49,868 nt of DNA, taken from Streptomyces ossamyceticus (GTDB taxonomy: Bacteria; Actinomycetota; Actinomycetes; Streptomycetales; Streptomycetaceae). The notes beneath the pieces were generated by a model, which was not told the DNA's origin, did not search any database, and saw only the letters and a list, made by a program, of their open reading frames with translations. The first letter of the stretch is position 1, and each line of letters starts with the position of its first letter. The position numbers and the translations under genes are program-made. The DNA lies in contig NZ_LIQX01000067.1 in NCBI RefSeq assembly GCF_001418475.1, forward strand, positions 1 through 49,868, read 5' to 3'. Shown piece after piece: positions 1 to 8,429 of this stretch.

Positions 1-141
1 GGCGCCCCGTTCCCGCGCCCGCGGCGTGACCTGCGCTTCGGTGAAGACCGTGTGGAAGTTGCCCGTCGATGTTCGGGAGCCGCACGGGCGGATTCCGGTC
101 CCCGGGACAGAGCACCGAGGGCGGGACGTTAGCGTGTAGCG

Positions 142-1443
142 GTGAGTGAGACGACGACCCCTGCCCTCCAGTACCGCTTCGACGGGCCGGACGACGCCCC
201 GGTCCTCATCCTCGGGCCCTCGCTCGGTACGACGTGGCACATGTGGGACAGGCAGATCCCCGAACTGACCAAGCAATGGCGGGTCTTCCGGTTCGACCTG
301 CCGGGCCACGGCGGTGCGCCCGCCTACCCCGGCGGTTCGGTCTCCGAGCTGGCCGCCCGGCTGCTGGCCACGCTGGACGCGGTCGGTGTGCAGCGCTTCG
401 GCTACGCGGGCTGCGCGCTCGGCGGCGCCATCGGCGCGGAGCTCGCGCTGCGCCACCCCGACCGCCTCGCCTCCCTCGCGCTGATCGCCGCGTCGCCGCG
501 CTTCGGCACGGCCGACGAGTTCCGCCAGCGCGGCGTGATCGTACGGACGAACGGCCTCGACCCGATCGCGCGTACCTCCCCGGACCGCTGGTTCACCGCC
601 GGGTTCGCGGCGGCGCAGCCCGCGATCACCGAGTGGGCCGTGCAGATGGTCCGCACCACCGACCCCGGCTGCTACATCGCCGCCTGCGAGGCCCTCGCCT
701 CGTTCGACGTCCGCGCCGAACTGGGCCGTATCGGGGTCCCCACCCTGGTCCTCGTCGGCTCCGACGACCAGGTCACCGGGCCCGCCGAGGCCCGTACGCT
801 CGTCGCGGGCATCCCGGACGCCCGGCTCGCCGTCGTCCCCAGCGCCTCGCACCTGGTACCCGTCGAGCAGCCCGCCGCGGTCACCGACCTCCTCGTGCGG
901 CACTTCTCGACGGCCTGGCAGCCGGCCTACGACTCGACCACCGGTCAGATCGCCATCCCGGCGGCGCCCGCCAAGCCGGCCCTCGCGGTCGCCGTGCCGC
1001 AGCAGAGCGGCCCCGTCGCCGAGATCGCCCCGGCCGCCGTCCAGCCGGAGGCGCTCGGCAGACCGGACCCCTACGACGCCGGGCTCAAGGTCCGCCGCGA
1101 GGTGCTCGGCGACGCGCACGTCGACCGGGCGCTGGCCACGGCGGACGAGTTCTCCGGGGACTTCCAGGAGTTCATCACCCGCTACGCGTGGGGCGAGATC
1201 TGGGACCGGCCGGGTCTCGACCGCCGCTCCCGCAGCTGCGTCACGCTCACCGCCCTCGTCGCCGGTGGACACCTCGACGAACTCGCCTTCCACACCCGGG
1301 CCGCCCTCCGCAACGGGCTCACCCCGAACGAGATCAAGGAAGTCCTCCTCCAGGCCGCCGTCTACTGCGGCGTCCCCGCCGCGAACAGCGCCTTCAGGGT
1401 CGCCCAGCAGATCATCCGAGAGGAGACCACCCCCGAGGAATGA
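142..1443 (+). CDS. pcaL: Bifunctional 3-oxoadipate enol-lactonase / 4-carboxymuconolactone decarboxylase
   Basis: 433 aa, two domains. Residues about 10-260 form an alpha/beta hydrolase (PcaD-like), with oxyanion region LGPSLG and a late GSDDQ aspartate and ASHLVP histidine. Residues about 305-425 form a carboxymuconolactone decarboxylase domain (PcaC-like). The family carries out two consecutive steps of the protocatechuate branch of the beta-ketoadipate pathway, in the cytoplasm. Oddity: the nucleophile elbow reads G-C-A-L-G-G (residues 90-95), so the usual Ser is Ala92. GTG start at 142; no clear Shine-Dalgarno, but a TAGCGT -10-like box (130-135) suggests a leaderless mRNA. No other pca gene lies inside the window; upstream neighbours are not visible. 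Confidence 0.9.
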   Translation: MSETTTPALQYRFDGPDDAPVLILGPSLGTTWHMWDRQIPELTKQWRVFRFDLPGHGGAPAYPGGSVSELAARLLATLDAVGVQRFGYAGCALGGAIGAELALRHPDRLASLALIAASPRFGTADEFRQRGVIVRTNGLDPIARTSPDRWFTAGFAAAQPAITEWAVQMVRTTDPGCYIAACEALASFDVRAELGRIGVPTLVLVGSDDQVTGPAEARTLVAGIPDARLAVVPSASHLVPVEQPAAVTDLLVRHFSTAWQPAYDSTTGQIAIPAAPAKPALAVAVPQQSGPVAEIAPAAVQPEALGRPDPYDAGLKVRREVLGDAHVDRALATADEFSGDFQEFITRYAWGEIWDRPGLDRRSRSCVTLTALVAGGHLDELAFHTRAALRNGLTPNEIKEVLLQAAVYCGVPAANSAFRVAQQIIREETTPEE

Positions 1444-1534
1444 CCCCGGCCGCAGGCCCGCACAGGCCAGTGACCTCACCCGTGAAACACCGGCGAGCGG
1501 GCCGTCGGGCGTCCCGCGGGGGCAGGATGGAGTC

Positions 1535-2176
1535 ATGACCATGAAGCTCACGAAGAAGTCGCACGCCTGCGTCCGTCTGGAGAAGGGCGGACGCACGCTC
1601 GTCATCGACCCCGGCGGGTTCAGCGAGGAGGACGCGGCGGTCGGCGCGGACGCGGTCCTGGTCACGCACGAGCACCCCGACCACTTCGACGAGGGACGGC
1701 TGCGCGCGGCCCTGGAGGGCAACCCGGCCGCCGAGATCTGGACCCTGCGCTCCGTCGCCGAGAAGATCTCCGCCGCGTTCCCCGGCCGGGTGCACACCGT
1801 CGGCCACGGCGACACGTTCACCGCCGCGGGCTTCGACATCCAGGTGCACGGCGAGCTGCACGCCGTCATCCACCCGGACATCCCGCGCATCACCAACGTC
1901 GGCTACCTCGTCGACGGCGGCCGGGTCTTCCACCCCGGCGACGCCCTGACCGTCCCCGACCACGCCGTGGAGACGCTGATGCTCCCCGTGATGGCACCCT
2001 GGAGCAAGATCTCCGAGGTCATCGACTACGTCCGCGAGGTCAAGCCGCACCGCGCCTACGACATCCACGACGCCCTGCTCACCGACCTGGCCCGCCCGAT
2101 CTACGACCGCCAGATCGGTGCCCTGGGCGGCGCCGAGCACCTCCGCCTCGCCCCCGGGACCTCGGCGGACCTGTAG
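1535..2176 (+). CDS. MBL-fold (UlaG-like) metal-dependent hydrolase
   Basis: 213 aa. The HxHxDH metal signature is present as H45-E-H47-P-D49-H50, followed by further metallo-beta-lactamase ligands (GELHAVIH, HPGDAL). The length and compact fold match the UlaG-like beta-lactamase-fold hydrolases common in actinobacteria; the substrate is unknown. ATG at 1535 is chosen because GGCAGGA lies 7 bases upstream; longer in-frame extensions run into pcaL. It follows pcaL by about 90 bp on the same strand and may be co-transcribed. It probably binds two zinc ions and acts in the cytoplasm. Confidence 0.85.
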   Translation: MTMKLTKKSHACVRLEKGGRTLVIDPGGFSEEDAAVGADAVLVTHEHPDHFDEGRLRAALEGNPAAEIWTLRSVAEKISAAFPGRVHTVGHGDTFTAAGFDIQVHGELHAVIHPDIPRITNVGYLVDGGRVFHPGDALTVPDHAVETLMLPVMAPWSKISEVIDYVREVKPHRAYDIHDALLTDLARPIYDRQIGALGGAEHLRLAPGTSADL

Positions 2177-2237
2177 GGCCCCGGGGCGGGGACCGGGCGG
2201 GACGGCGTTGTCGGACCCGCCCGGTAAGTTGTGGGGC

Positions 2238-3020
2238 ATGCGTATCGCCACCTGGAACGTGAACTCGATCACCGCCCGCCTCCCGCGGCTCCTCGCCTGG
2301 CTGGAGACCAGCGGCACGGACGTGCTGTGCCTCCAGGAGGCCAAGATCGCCGAGGACGCCTTCCCCTCCGACGCGCTGCGCGAGAGGGGCTACGAGGCCG
2401 CGGTGCACGCCACCGGCCGGTGGAACGGCGTGGCGGTGATCTCCCGCGTCGGCCTGGAGGACGTCGTCAAGGGCCTGCCCGGCGACCCCGGCTACGACGG
2501 CGCCGTGGAACCCCGCGCGATCTCCGCCACCTGCGGCCCGATCCGCGTCTGGTCGGTGTACGTGCCCAACGGCCGCGAGGTCGACCACCCGCACTACGCG
2601 TACAAGCTCCAGTGGTTCGAGGCTCTCAAGGCCGCCGTCGCCGGTGACGCCGCAGGCAGCCGCCCCTTCGCCGTCATGGGCGACTACAACGTGGCCCCCA
2701 CGGACGACGACGTGTTCGACGTCGCCGCCTTCGAGGGCGCCACCCATGTCACCCCCGCCGAGCGCGCCGCCCTCGCCTCCCTCCGCGAGGCCGGCCTCTC
2801 CGACATCGTCCCGCGCCCCCTCAAGTACGAGCACCCCTTCACGTACTGGGACTACCGCCAGCTGTGCTTCCCCAAGAACCGCGGCATGCGCATCGACCTG
2901 GTCTACGGCAACGAATCGTTCGGGAAGGCCGTGAAGGACGCGTACGTGGACCGCGAGGAACGCAAGGGCAAGGGCGCCTCGGACCACGCGCCGGTGGTCG
3001 TGGACCTAGGGCCCTTCTGA
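2238..3020 (+). CDS. xth: Exodeoxyribonuclease III (AP endonuclease family)
   Basis: 260 aa. It opens with the family N-terminus MRIATWNVNS (metal/catalytic Asn7), then LQEAKI (Glu34), GDYNVAP and the C-terminal SDHAPV His motif of the endonuclease/exonuclease/phosphatase fold. Role: AP-site incision and 3'-repair exonuclease in base excision repair. ATG at 2238 follows GTGGGG, a weak ribosome site. The last codons and the stop lie inside the left arm of a large palindrome (3006-3174), so the extreme C-terminus looks to be supplied by that repeat. It is convergent with the SGNH hydrolase gene. Confidence 0.92.
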   Translation: MRIATWNVNSITARLPRLLAWLETSGTDVLCLQEAKIAEDAFPSDALRERGYEAAVHATGRWNGVAVISRVGLEDVVKGLPGDPGYDGAVEPRAISATCGPIRVWSVYVPNGREVDHPHYAYKLQWFEALKAAVAGDAAGSRPFAVMGDYNVAPTDDDVFDVAAFEGATHVTPAERAALASLREAGLSDIVPRPLKYEHPFTYWDYRQLCFPKNRGMRIDLVYGNESFGKAVKDAYVDREERKGKGASDHAPVVVDLGPF

Positions 3021-3174
3021 TGGACCTCCGCGGCGTCGCGGCGTCCGGCACGCACTCTCGCCGCACCGGCCAAAGGCCCAAGTAGCTCCGCTACGAGGAC
3101 CTTCGTCCGGCACGCCGAGAGCACGCACCGGACGCCGCTCCTTTTCCCACGGAGATCCGTCAGAAGGGCCCTAG
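3006..3174. repeat. Large imperfect palindrome between convergent genes (MITE-like or bidirectional terminator)
   Basis: Outer arms 3006-3024 and 3156-3174 are inverted copies of 19 bp with one mismatch (CTAGGGCCCTTCTGATGGA on the left). Inner arms 3038-3060 and 3116-3138 pair over 19 of 23 positions. The centre holds three small hairpins: GGCC-AAA-GGCC (3068-3078), GTAGC-TCC-GCTAC (3082-3094) and GGAC-CTTC-GTCC (3097-3108). Both flanking genes end here, so it could stop transcription from both sides; a mobile repeat is the alternative. Confidence 0.75.
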
Positions 3175-3201
3175 ACGTGTAGCGGCCCCGCGGGCCGCGG
3201 C

Positions 3202-4962
3202 TCAGAGCAGCCGCAGATCCACCGACTCGGCCAGCGCGGCGAGCCCCGCCTCGCCCGGATGCAGATGGTCCCCGCTGTCGTACGCGGGAAGCATCCGGGC
3301 CGGCCGGTCGGGATCGCGCAGCACCCGGTCGAAGTCCAGCACCCCGTCGAACGCGTCGCTGCCGCGGATCCACTCGTTGACGGCGACCCGGTGGGCGTCG
3401 GCGGCCGCCGTGCAGCGGGCCTCGCCCTCGCACGGCGCGATCGTCGCCACCAGCATCCGCAGACCGCGTGCGCGGCCCCGGTCGGCGATCTCCCGCAGCC
3501 CGTCGACGACCTGGTCCGCGGTGCCGCCCCAGCGGACGTCGTTGACGCCCTGGAAGACCACGGCGGTACGGGCGGACGTCTGGGCGAGGACATCATGGTC
3601 GAGGCGGTGGAGGGCGCTGACCCCGCCCGTGTCGGTGGAGACACCGTCGCCCGGATAGCGGTCGGTGACCACCCGGTTCGCGGAGATCCCCTGGTTGAGG
3701 ACCCCGTAGCGGGGGACCTCGCCCTGCTGGCGCAGCCGGTCCGCCAGGACGTCCGGCCAGCGGCGGTTCGCGCCCACCGTCGTCCGCTCCCCGTCGGTGA
3801 TCGAGTCGCCGAGAAGGACGACCGACCCCGGCCCGCCCCCCACGTCGACGCCCGTCAGCAGCGGCCAGGTCGTGATCGTCGACGTGTAGGGCGCCGCCGA
3901 GCCGTCGCCCGCGTGATCGCCCGGGTCGCTGACGTACGAGGTCTGCTGGGCCAGCCGGTGCACGGGCGCGGCCGGCACCGTGCCGGGCAGATGGAAGCTG
4001 ACCAGCAGATCCGTGTCCGGCGGCACCTCGAACCCCAGCGGATCGCTGAACGCCTGCGCGCCCGCCGGGATCTCGGTGCCCGCCCGGCCCCCGAACGCCA
4101 GCGGTACCGGAGCCCCGAGGGCGGCGGCCCCCTCCGCCCGCAGGGCCACCGTCGCGCTGCCGACCCGCACGGGCGCCGACGCGAACGTGTTGTCGAGCCG
4201 GATCCGCACCCGCGGCCCACCCGCCGAGGTGTGCACGACCAGCCGAAGGGTGCGGTCGGTCCAGGGGCCGACGGCGGTGTAGCCCGAGGTGGAGGCCGCC
4301 CAACTGCCGGTCCAACCCCGTGACTCGGGCCGCACCGACAGGGCGAACACATGCAGGTCCCGGTCGCGCGGCAGCGTCACGGAAGCCACCTGCCTGCCCC
4401 GCACCAGGGGCACGGTGACGACGTACAGCCGTGCCTTCTCGGCGAGTTGACCGCCGGACGTGTTGATGTGGGGGAGGGCGACGGCCTTGGTGGCGAGCGG
4501 GCCGGTGCGCCAGTCGGGGGCGGTCAGCCGGTACGAGGAGCGGGCGCCGCCGGTGTAGCGGACCGTCCCGGTGCCGCTCGCGTCGGCGCCGCCCGTCGCG
4601 GCGACCAGGAAGGCGAGGGCGTCGCCCCGGCCCCGTACCCGGACGGACTGGCCGTCGGCCCGTACGTTGTCCGTCTCGCCCGGGGCGCGGTCCGGCCAGC
4701 TCAGGCGGGCGCCCTGGACGGTCAGCGCAGCGCCTGGAGTCCAGCCCGCCGCCGTCAGGTCCCGTGCCGAGAGCGAACCGCCCGAGCCGTCGAAGTCGGC
4801 CTCACCGGGCCGGGCGTCGTCACTGACCGCCCGGTTGTCGAACAGCCGTGCAAGCGGGACCGGTTCGCCCGCCCCGCCGATGGCGGCACGGGCCGAGGCG
4901 ACGGGGGCGACCCCCGCCAACAGGCCCAGTACGACAGCCGTTCCCCAGACGCGTAGGCGCAC
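3202..4962 (-). CDS. Secreted SGNH/GDSL hydrolase
   Basis: 586 aa with a clear Sec signal peptide (MRLRVWG, hydrophobic core, cleavage near ASARA). The N-terminal 370 residues are beta-rich and probably binding or accessory. The C-terminal SGNH domain shows block I LLGDSITDG (Ser near residue 385), block II NQGISANR, block III GVNDV and block V DHLHPGEAG with the catalytic Asp/His. It likely acts as an extracellular esterase or deacetylase on carbohydrate or lipid. GTG at 4962 is preceded by GGGAGG, 7 bases upstream. It ends convergently with xth across the 3006-3174 palindrome. Confidence 0.88.
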   Translation of the reverse strand: MRLRVWGTAVVLGLLAGVAPVASARAAIGGAGEPVPLARLFDNRAVSDDARPGEADFDGSGGSLSARDLTAAGWTPGAALTVQGARLSWPDRAPGETDNVRADGQSVRVRGRGDALAFLVAATGGADASGTGTVRYTGGARSSYRLTAPDWRTGPLATKAVALPHINTSGGQLAEKARLYVVTVPLVRGRQVASVTLPRDRDLHVFALSVRPESRGWTGSWAASTSGYTAVGPWTDRTLRLVVHTSAGGPRVRIRLDNTFASAPVRVGSATVALRAEGAAALGAPVPLAFGGRAGTEIPAGAQAFSDPLGFEVPPDTDLLVSFHLPGTVPAAPVHRLAQQTSYVSDPGDHAGDGSAAPYTSTITTWPLLTGVDVGGGPGSVVLLGDSITDGERTTVGANRRWPDVLADRLRQQGEVPRYGVLNQGISANRVVTDRYPGDGVSTDTGGVSALHRLDHDVLAQTSARTAVVFQGVNDVRWGGTADQVVDGLREIADRGRARGLRMLVATIAPCEGEARCTAAADAHRVAVNEWIRGSDAFDGVLDFDRVLRDPDRPARMLPAYDSGDHLHPGEAGLAALAESVDLRLL

Positions 4963-5127
4963 GCGCGACCCTCCCGTTTTCCAGATGACGACGGATGCGC
5001 CACGAAACTAAAGAGGCGTCAGGGACCCGTCAATGAGGCAGGCGCGAACCGGGCGCGAACTCCGGGCGAACAGGCGATTTCCGCGCGCCTGTGGTGCGAA
5101 GGCCGGTGCGAATGACACGCTGACCGC

Positions 5128-5592
5128 ATGAACATCCCGTTCCTGGGCAACTGGCGCAAGAAGCACGGGCACGCCCTGGGAGTCGCGGTGATATCCGCCG
5201 GCGAGGACGAAGGGGACGACAACGGTCAGGAGCGCCACGAGCGCATCGTCGAACTCCTCTCCGAATGCGAGCTGCTGCGCGCGCAGGCCCAGCAGGCAGG
5301 GGTCGAACTCGACGACTCGGCCGACTCGTTGGAGGCGCTCGACCAACTGGTGCCGCGCTGGCGCGACGACGAGGAGACCGCCACCTGGCTGGGCAACGAC
5401 GCCGGGCTCTACCTGGGTACCGTCGTCGTCCGCACCGTTCCGGGCGCCCGTTGGGAAATCTGGCCAGGCGGGCAACCCGTGGTGCGGCTGGCCTCCGGAC
5501 GGGAGATCCATGTGGTCGAGGCCGGACACGAGTGGGCCGACAGCGGCGCACCCGAGCTGTCACAGCTGTACGCCGAGATCGCGGAGGGGTGA
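5128..5592 (+). CDS. Conserved actinobacterial hypothetical protein
   Basis: 154 aa, acidic, without signal peptide or membrane segment. The N-terminus (MNIPFLGNWRKKHG) and a Glu/Gln-rich helix at residues 35-65 precede a compact C-terminal beta region (GARWEIWPGGQPVV). It resembles a small family found across Streptomyces (possibly DUF6278, from memory only). No catalytic motif is visible. It is divergent from the SGNH gene and followed by a 15-bp tandem repeat. Function unknown. Confidence 0.7.
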   Translation: MNIPFLGNWRKKHGHALGVAVISAGEDEGDDNGQERHERIVELLSECELLRAQAQQAGVELDDSADSLEALDQLVPRWRDDEETATWLGNDAGLYLGTVVVRTVPGARWEIWPGGQPVVRLASGREIHVVEAGHEWADSGAPELSQLYAEIAEG

Positions 5593-5605
5593 GCGCCCCA
5601 GGTAC

Positions 5606-5651
5606 ATCCGGGCGGAGGGCATCTGGGCGGCGGGCATCCGGGCGGCAGGGC
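5606..5651. repeat. Three-copy 15-16 bp tandem repeat
   Basis: Units ATCCGGGCGGAGGGC (5606-5620), ATCTGGGCGGCGGGC (5621-5635) and ATCCGGGCGGCAGGGC (5636-5651) follow one another directly after the stop of the preceding gene. This is probably slippage-derived; no function is evident. Confidence 0.7.
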
Positions 5652-5806
5652 AGCACGGCATCGCGGTGGCGGGGCCGGTCCCGGCCCGTGCCTGACAATA
5701 CGGCTAATCCCCGAGGGTGCGTGTCGCGTATGGAGCCACCTCGCGTGCGGATAGTTTGCGGCACCTGCGACACGACACGGCCGAGAGCGAACAGGGCGGG
5801 CAGGGC

Positions 5807-6550
5807 ATGGCTGTCGATCCGCTGATCGAACTGCATGGTGTGAACAAGTACTTCGGGGAGCTGCACGTCCTCCAGGACATCGAGCTCACCGTCGGTCGGG
5901 GCGAGGTGGTCGTGGTCATCGGCCCCTCGGGGTCGGGGAAGTCGACGCTCTGCCGGGCCATCAACCGGCTGGAGGCCATCCACTCCGGGGAGATCCTGCT
6001 CGACGGGCAGCCGCTGCCCGCGGAGGGCAAGGCCCTGGCGGCGCTCCGCGCGGACGTCGGCATGGTCTTCCAGTCCTTCAACCTCTTCGCGCACAAGACA
6101 GTCCTGCAGAACGTGTCGCTCGGTCAGGTCAAGGTGCGGAAAAGGAAGAAGGAGGACGCCGACCAGCGCTCCCGCGCCCTCCTCGACCGGGTCGGCCTGG
6201 CCGATCAGGCGCCGAAGTACCCGGCACAGCTCTCGGGAGGCCAGCAGCAGCGCGTGGCGATCGCGCGGGCGCTGGCTATGGAACCGAAAGTCATGCTCTT
6301 CGACGAGCCCACCTCCGCCCTCGACCCCGAGATGATCAACGAAGTCCTCGAAGTCATGCAGCAGTTGGCGCGCGAGGGGATGACCATGGTGGTCGTCACC
6401 CACGAGATGGGCTTCGCCCGTTCCGCCGCCAATCGTGTCGTCTTCATGTCCGACGGGCGCATCGTCGAGGACCGCACGCCCGACGAGTTCTTCACGAATC
6501 CGAACAGCGACCGCGCCAAGGACTTCCTCTCCAAGATCCTCAAGCACTGA
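5807..6550 (+). CDS. Polar amino acid (glutamate/glutamine-type) ABC transporter ATP-binding protein
   Basis: 247 aa. Walker [10 protein letters not shown] (residues 39-47), Q-loop FQSFN, signature LSGGQQQ, Walker [14 protein letters not shown] and switch histidine VVTHEMGF are all intact. The sequence is close to GluA/GlnQ ATPases that energise uptake of glutamate and related amino acids at the inner face of the membrane. ATG at 5807 with GGGCGGGCAGGG upstream fits the family start; an in-frame GTG at 5717 would add 30 atypical residues. No permease or binding-protein gene flanks it, so it must work with subunits encoded elsewhere. Confidence 0.88.
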   Translation: MAVDPLIELHGVNKYFGELHVLQDIELTVGRGEVVVVIGPSGSGKSTLCRAINRLEAIHSGEILLDGQPLPAEGKALAALRADVGMVFQSFNLFAHKTVLQNVSLGQVKVRKRKKEDADQRSRALLDRVGLADQAPKYPAQLSGGQQQRVAIARALAMEPKVMLFDEPTSALDPEMINEVLEVMQQLAREGMTMVVVTHEMGFARSAANRVVFMSDGRIVEDRTPDEFFTNPNSDRAKDFLSKILKH

Positions 6551-6707
6551 CCGCCGCCGCTGGACCGGGCGCGGGCCTCGACTACGATGAGCGGTTCCTC
6601 CACTTGGGGGTTACCGAGGCCGAGGACTCCATCCCGGTCGCACAAGGGGATGCTGCTGCCAGGCGCGCAGTAGCCAGGGGCCAGGCCCGCCCGGCGGCAG
6701 CCGGAGA

Positions 6708-8300
6708 TCACTGCTCGCGCAGCGGGATCGACACGTACGACGGGTCGTTCGGCGGCGAGGAGAAGGTCAGCTGCGCGCCGGACGGGTTGTGCTCGATGTA
6801 GAGCGGGTCGACCGTGTCGACGACCAGGGCGAGACGGTGGCCCGCCGGAACGTCGTAGGCCGTGGAGAACAACTCCAGGTCCACGCCGAACGGCTTGCCG
6901 GGCGTCTCGCCGTGGAAGGTGTACGGCGCGTGGCTGACCAGCTTGCCGAGGCCGAGCGGGCCCACGTCGTACAGATAGGCGACGAGGGTGCCGCTCTCCT
7001 TGGTGGCCGTCACCGTGGTGTGCAGCTCGGCGGTGCCCCGCACCCGTTGTGCGGTCCGGTACTTCTCCGACTGCCACACGGCCGCCCAGCGGCGCGGCAG
7101 CAGCGGGATCGAGGCCACGGGCGGCAGTTGGGCGACCTGGTCGAGCACGCTGGACAGGAAGACGACCCCGCCGTTCGCGCCCGAGTCGACGTTCGCGTGG
7201 ATCGTGGTGCCACTCGCGAGGGCGATCTTCTTGCGGGTGGCGGTGACCGACTTCCAGTCCGGATAGCCCTCGAAGGCGCCGCCGGTACGGGACTTGAGCT
7301 GTACGGGCTGCTCGTCGTCGATGCCGTTGGCCTGGCCCCGCAGATGGTGGTCGAACCAGCGCCGGGTGTCCGTCCACACGTCGTTGGGCAGCCCGAACAG
7401 GCCCGTCAGCTCGGTGGTGGCGTGGTCGCCGGGCCGCAGTTCCAGGCGCTTGGGGCCGGTGAGCTTCTCGTAGAAGTCGGCGTACTGGTTGGGCGGGAAG
7501 ATCGAGTCGCCCCAGCCGTTGGCGAGCATGACGGCCGTGCCGTTGGTGTTGAGGGCGTCCACATAAGTCTCGGGGGAACGTTTCTTCCCCCACTCGATCA
7601 TGTCCTGTTCCTTGGTCAGGTTGGACGCGTAGAAGTTCTTGAAGATCTCCTGGAGCTCGGGACTCCGGCGCCCCGTGATCCGGCCGGCGCCGTCCAGCAG
7701 ACCGGCCGCCTGGAGGTGCTGGGTGCGCCCGGAGTAGATGGAGTCGATGAGGTCGGCCCAGCCGCTGAGCGCGGCGACCGCCTTGACCCGCTTGTCGTGC
7801 GCGGCGGTGAGCAGGCTGATGCCCGCGCCGTACGACAGCCCCGCCATGCCCACGCGGTGGGCGTCGGCCGGGGTGTGGGCGAGCGCCCAGTCGATGACCC
7901 GGGAGGCGTCGGTTATGTCCGGTGGCCCGGCGACTTCTATGTACCCGCCGGACTCCCAGAAGCCCCGAACGTTGTAACTGACCACGACATAACCGGACTT
8001 GGCGAGCTGCTGCGCCTGGGCCAGGTACTCGACCTGCGGCAGCCCCCAGCTCGTGGGGAGCACGAGCAGCGGGTAGGCGCGGGAGGCGTCGGCGGGGGCG
8101 ACGACATTGGCCTTGAGGACCGTGCCGTCGGCGCCCGTGATGTCGACGAAGCGGGTGGTGGGGGAGTCCACCGAGGCCGCCTGGGCGGCGGGGGCGAGTG
8201 CGAGGGCCGTACCGGCGACCAGGGTGGCCGACACGGCCCCCACGGTCGTCGTGCGCAGGGCCCTGGCCGTGCGCGATGTCGTGCCGTGCGGGTGTCTCAC
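6708..8300 (-). CDS. Secreted alpha/beta hydrolase, CocE/S15 X-Pro peptidase-like
   Basis: 530 aa. A twin-basic signal peptide (residues 1-42, ending PAAQAAS) leads into an alpha/beta hydrolase domain with nucleophile elbow GLSYGAG, GWGDSIFPP carrying the acid residue and GDHATT with the likely His. The C-terminal 200 residues form a jelly-roll as in the CocE/NonD and S15 X-prolyl dipeptidyl-peptidase families (KYRTAQRVRGTAELH onward). It probably hydrolyses esters or X-Pro peptides outside the cell. GTG at 8300 has GAGGAG upstream. A cluster of GGTAAC half-sites lies just upstream, in its likely promoter. Confidence 0.85.
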   Translation of the reverse strand: MRHPHGTTSRTARALRTTTVGAVSATLVAGTALALAPAAQAASVDSPTTRFVDITGADGTVLKANVVAPADASRAYPLLVLPTSWGLPQVEYLAQAQQLAKSGYVVVSYNVRGFWESGGYIEVAGPPDITDASRVIDWALAHTPADAHRVGMAGLSYGAGISLLTAAHDKRVKAVAALSGWADLIDSIYSGRTQHLQAAGLLDGAGRITGRRSPELQEIFKNFYASNLTKEQDMIEWGKKRSPETYVDALNTNGTAVMLANGWGDSIFPPNQYADFYEKLTGPKRLELRPGDHATTELTGLFGLPNDVWTDTRRWFDHHLRGQANGIDDEQPVQLKSRTGGAFEGYPDWKSVTATRKKIALASGTTIHANVDSGANGGVVFLSSVLDQVAQLPPVASIPLLPRRWAAVWQSEKYRTAQRVRGTAELHTTVTATKESGTLVAYLYDVGPLGLGKLVSHAPYTFHGETPGKPFGVDLELFSTAYDVPAGHRLALVVDTVDPLYIEHNPSGAQLTFSSPPNDPSYVSIPLREQ

Positions 8301-8339
8301 GGGTCGCTCCTCACTCGTGTCAGTGCAAAGTGACCCGAC

Positions 8340-8394
8340 GGTAACCGCCGTGGCTTACCAGAGGTAACTCCTCGGTAAGTTACGTGACGGTAAC
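8340..8394. promoter_or_regulatory. Cluster of GGTAAC-type half-sites upstream of the S15-like hydrolase gene
   Basis: GGTAA(C/G) occurs at 8340, 8363, 8374 and 8389 on the plus strand, with opposite-strand copies TTACC at 8355 and GTTAC at 8379. The region is 129 bp between two minus-strand genes, immediately upstream of the hydrolase start, and locally AT-richer than its neighbours. It is likely an operator or promoter region; the factor is unknown. Confidence 0.5.
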
Positions 8395-8429
8395 AGTTGG
8401 CGTGAACGCGTCGGTCTGAGGGGCCCGGC

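Noticed and set aside
3259..4323. Long plus-strand open frame opposite the SGNH hydrolase
   Set aside because: The minus-strand protein has a signal peptide and all SGNH blocks; the plus frame is composition-driven.
6604..6801. Small plus-strand open frame after the ABC ATPase gene
   Set aside because: It overlaps the well-supported minus-strand hydrolase, has a poor start and no family-like sequence. The 157-bp gap itself shows no convincing hairpin or gene.
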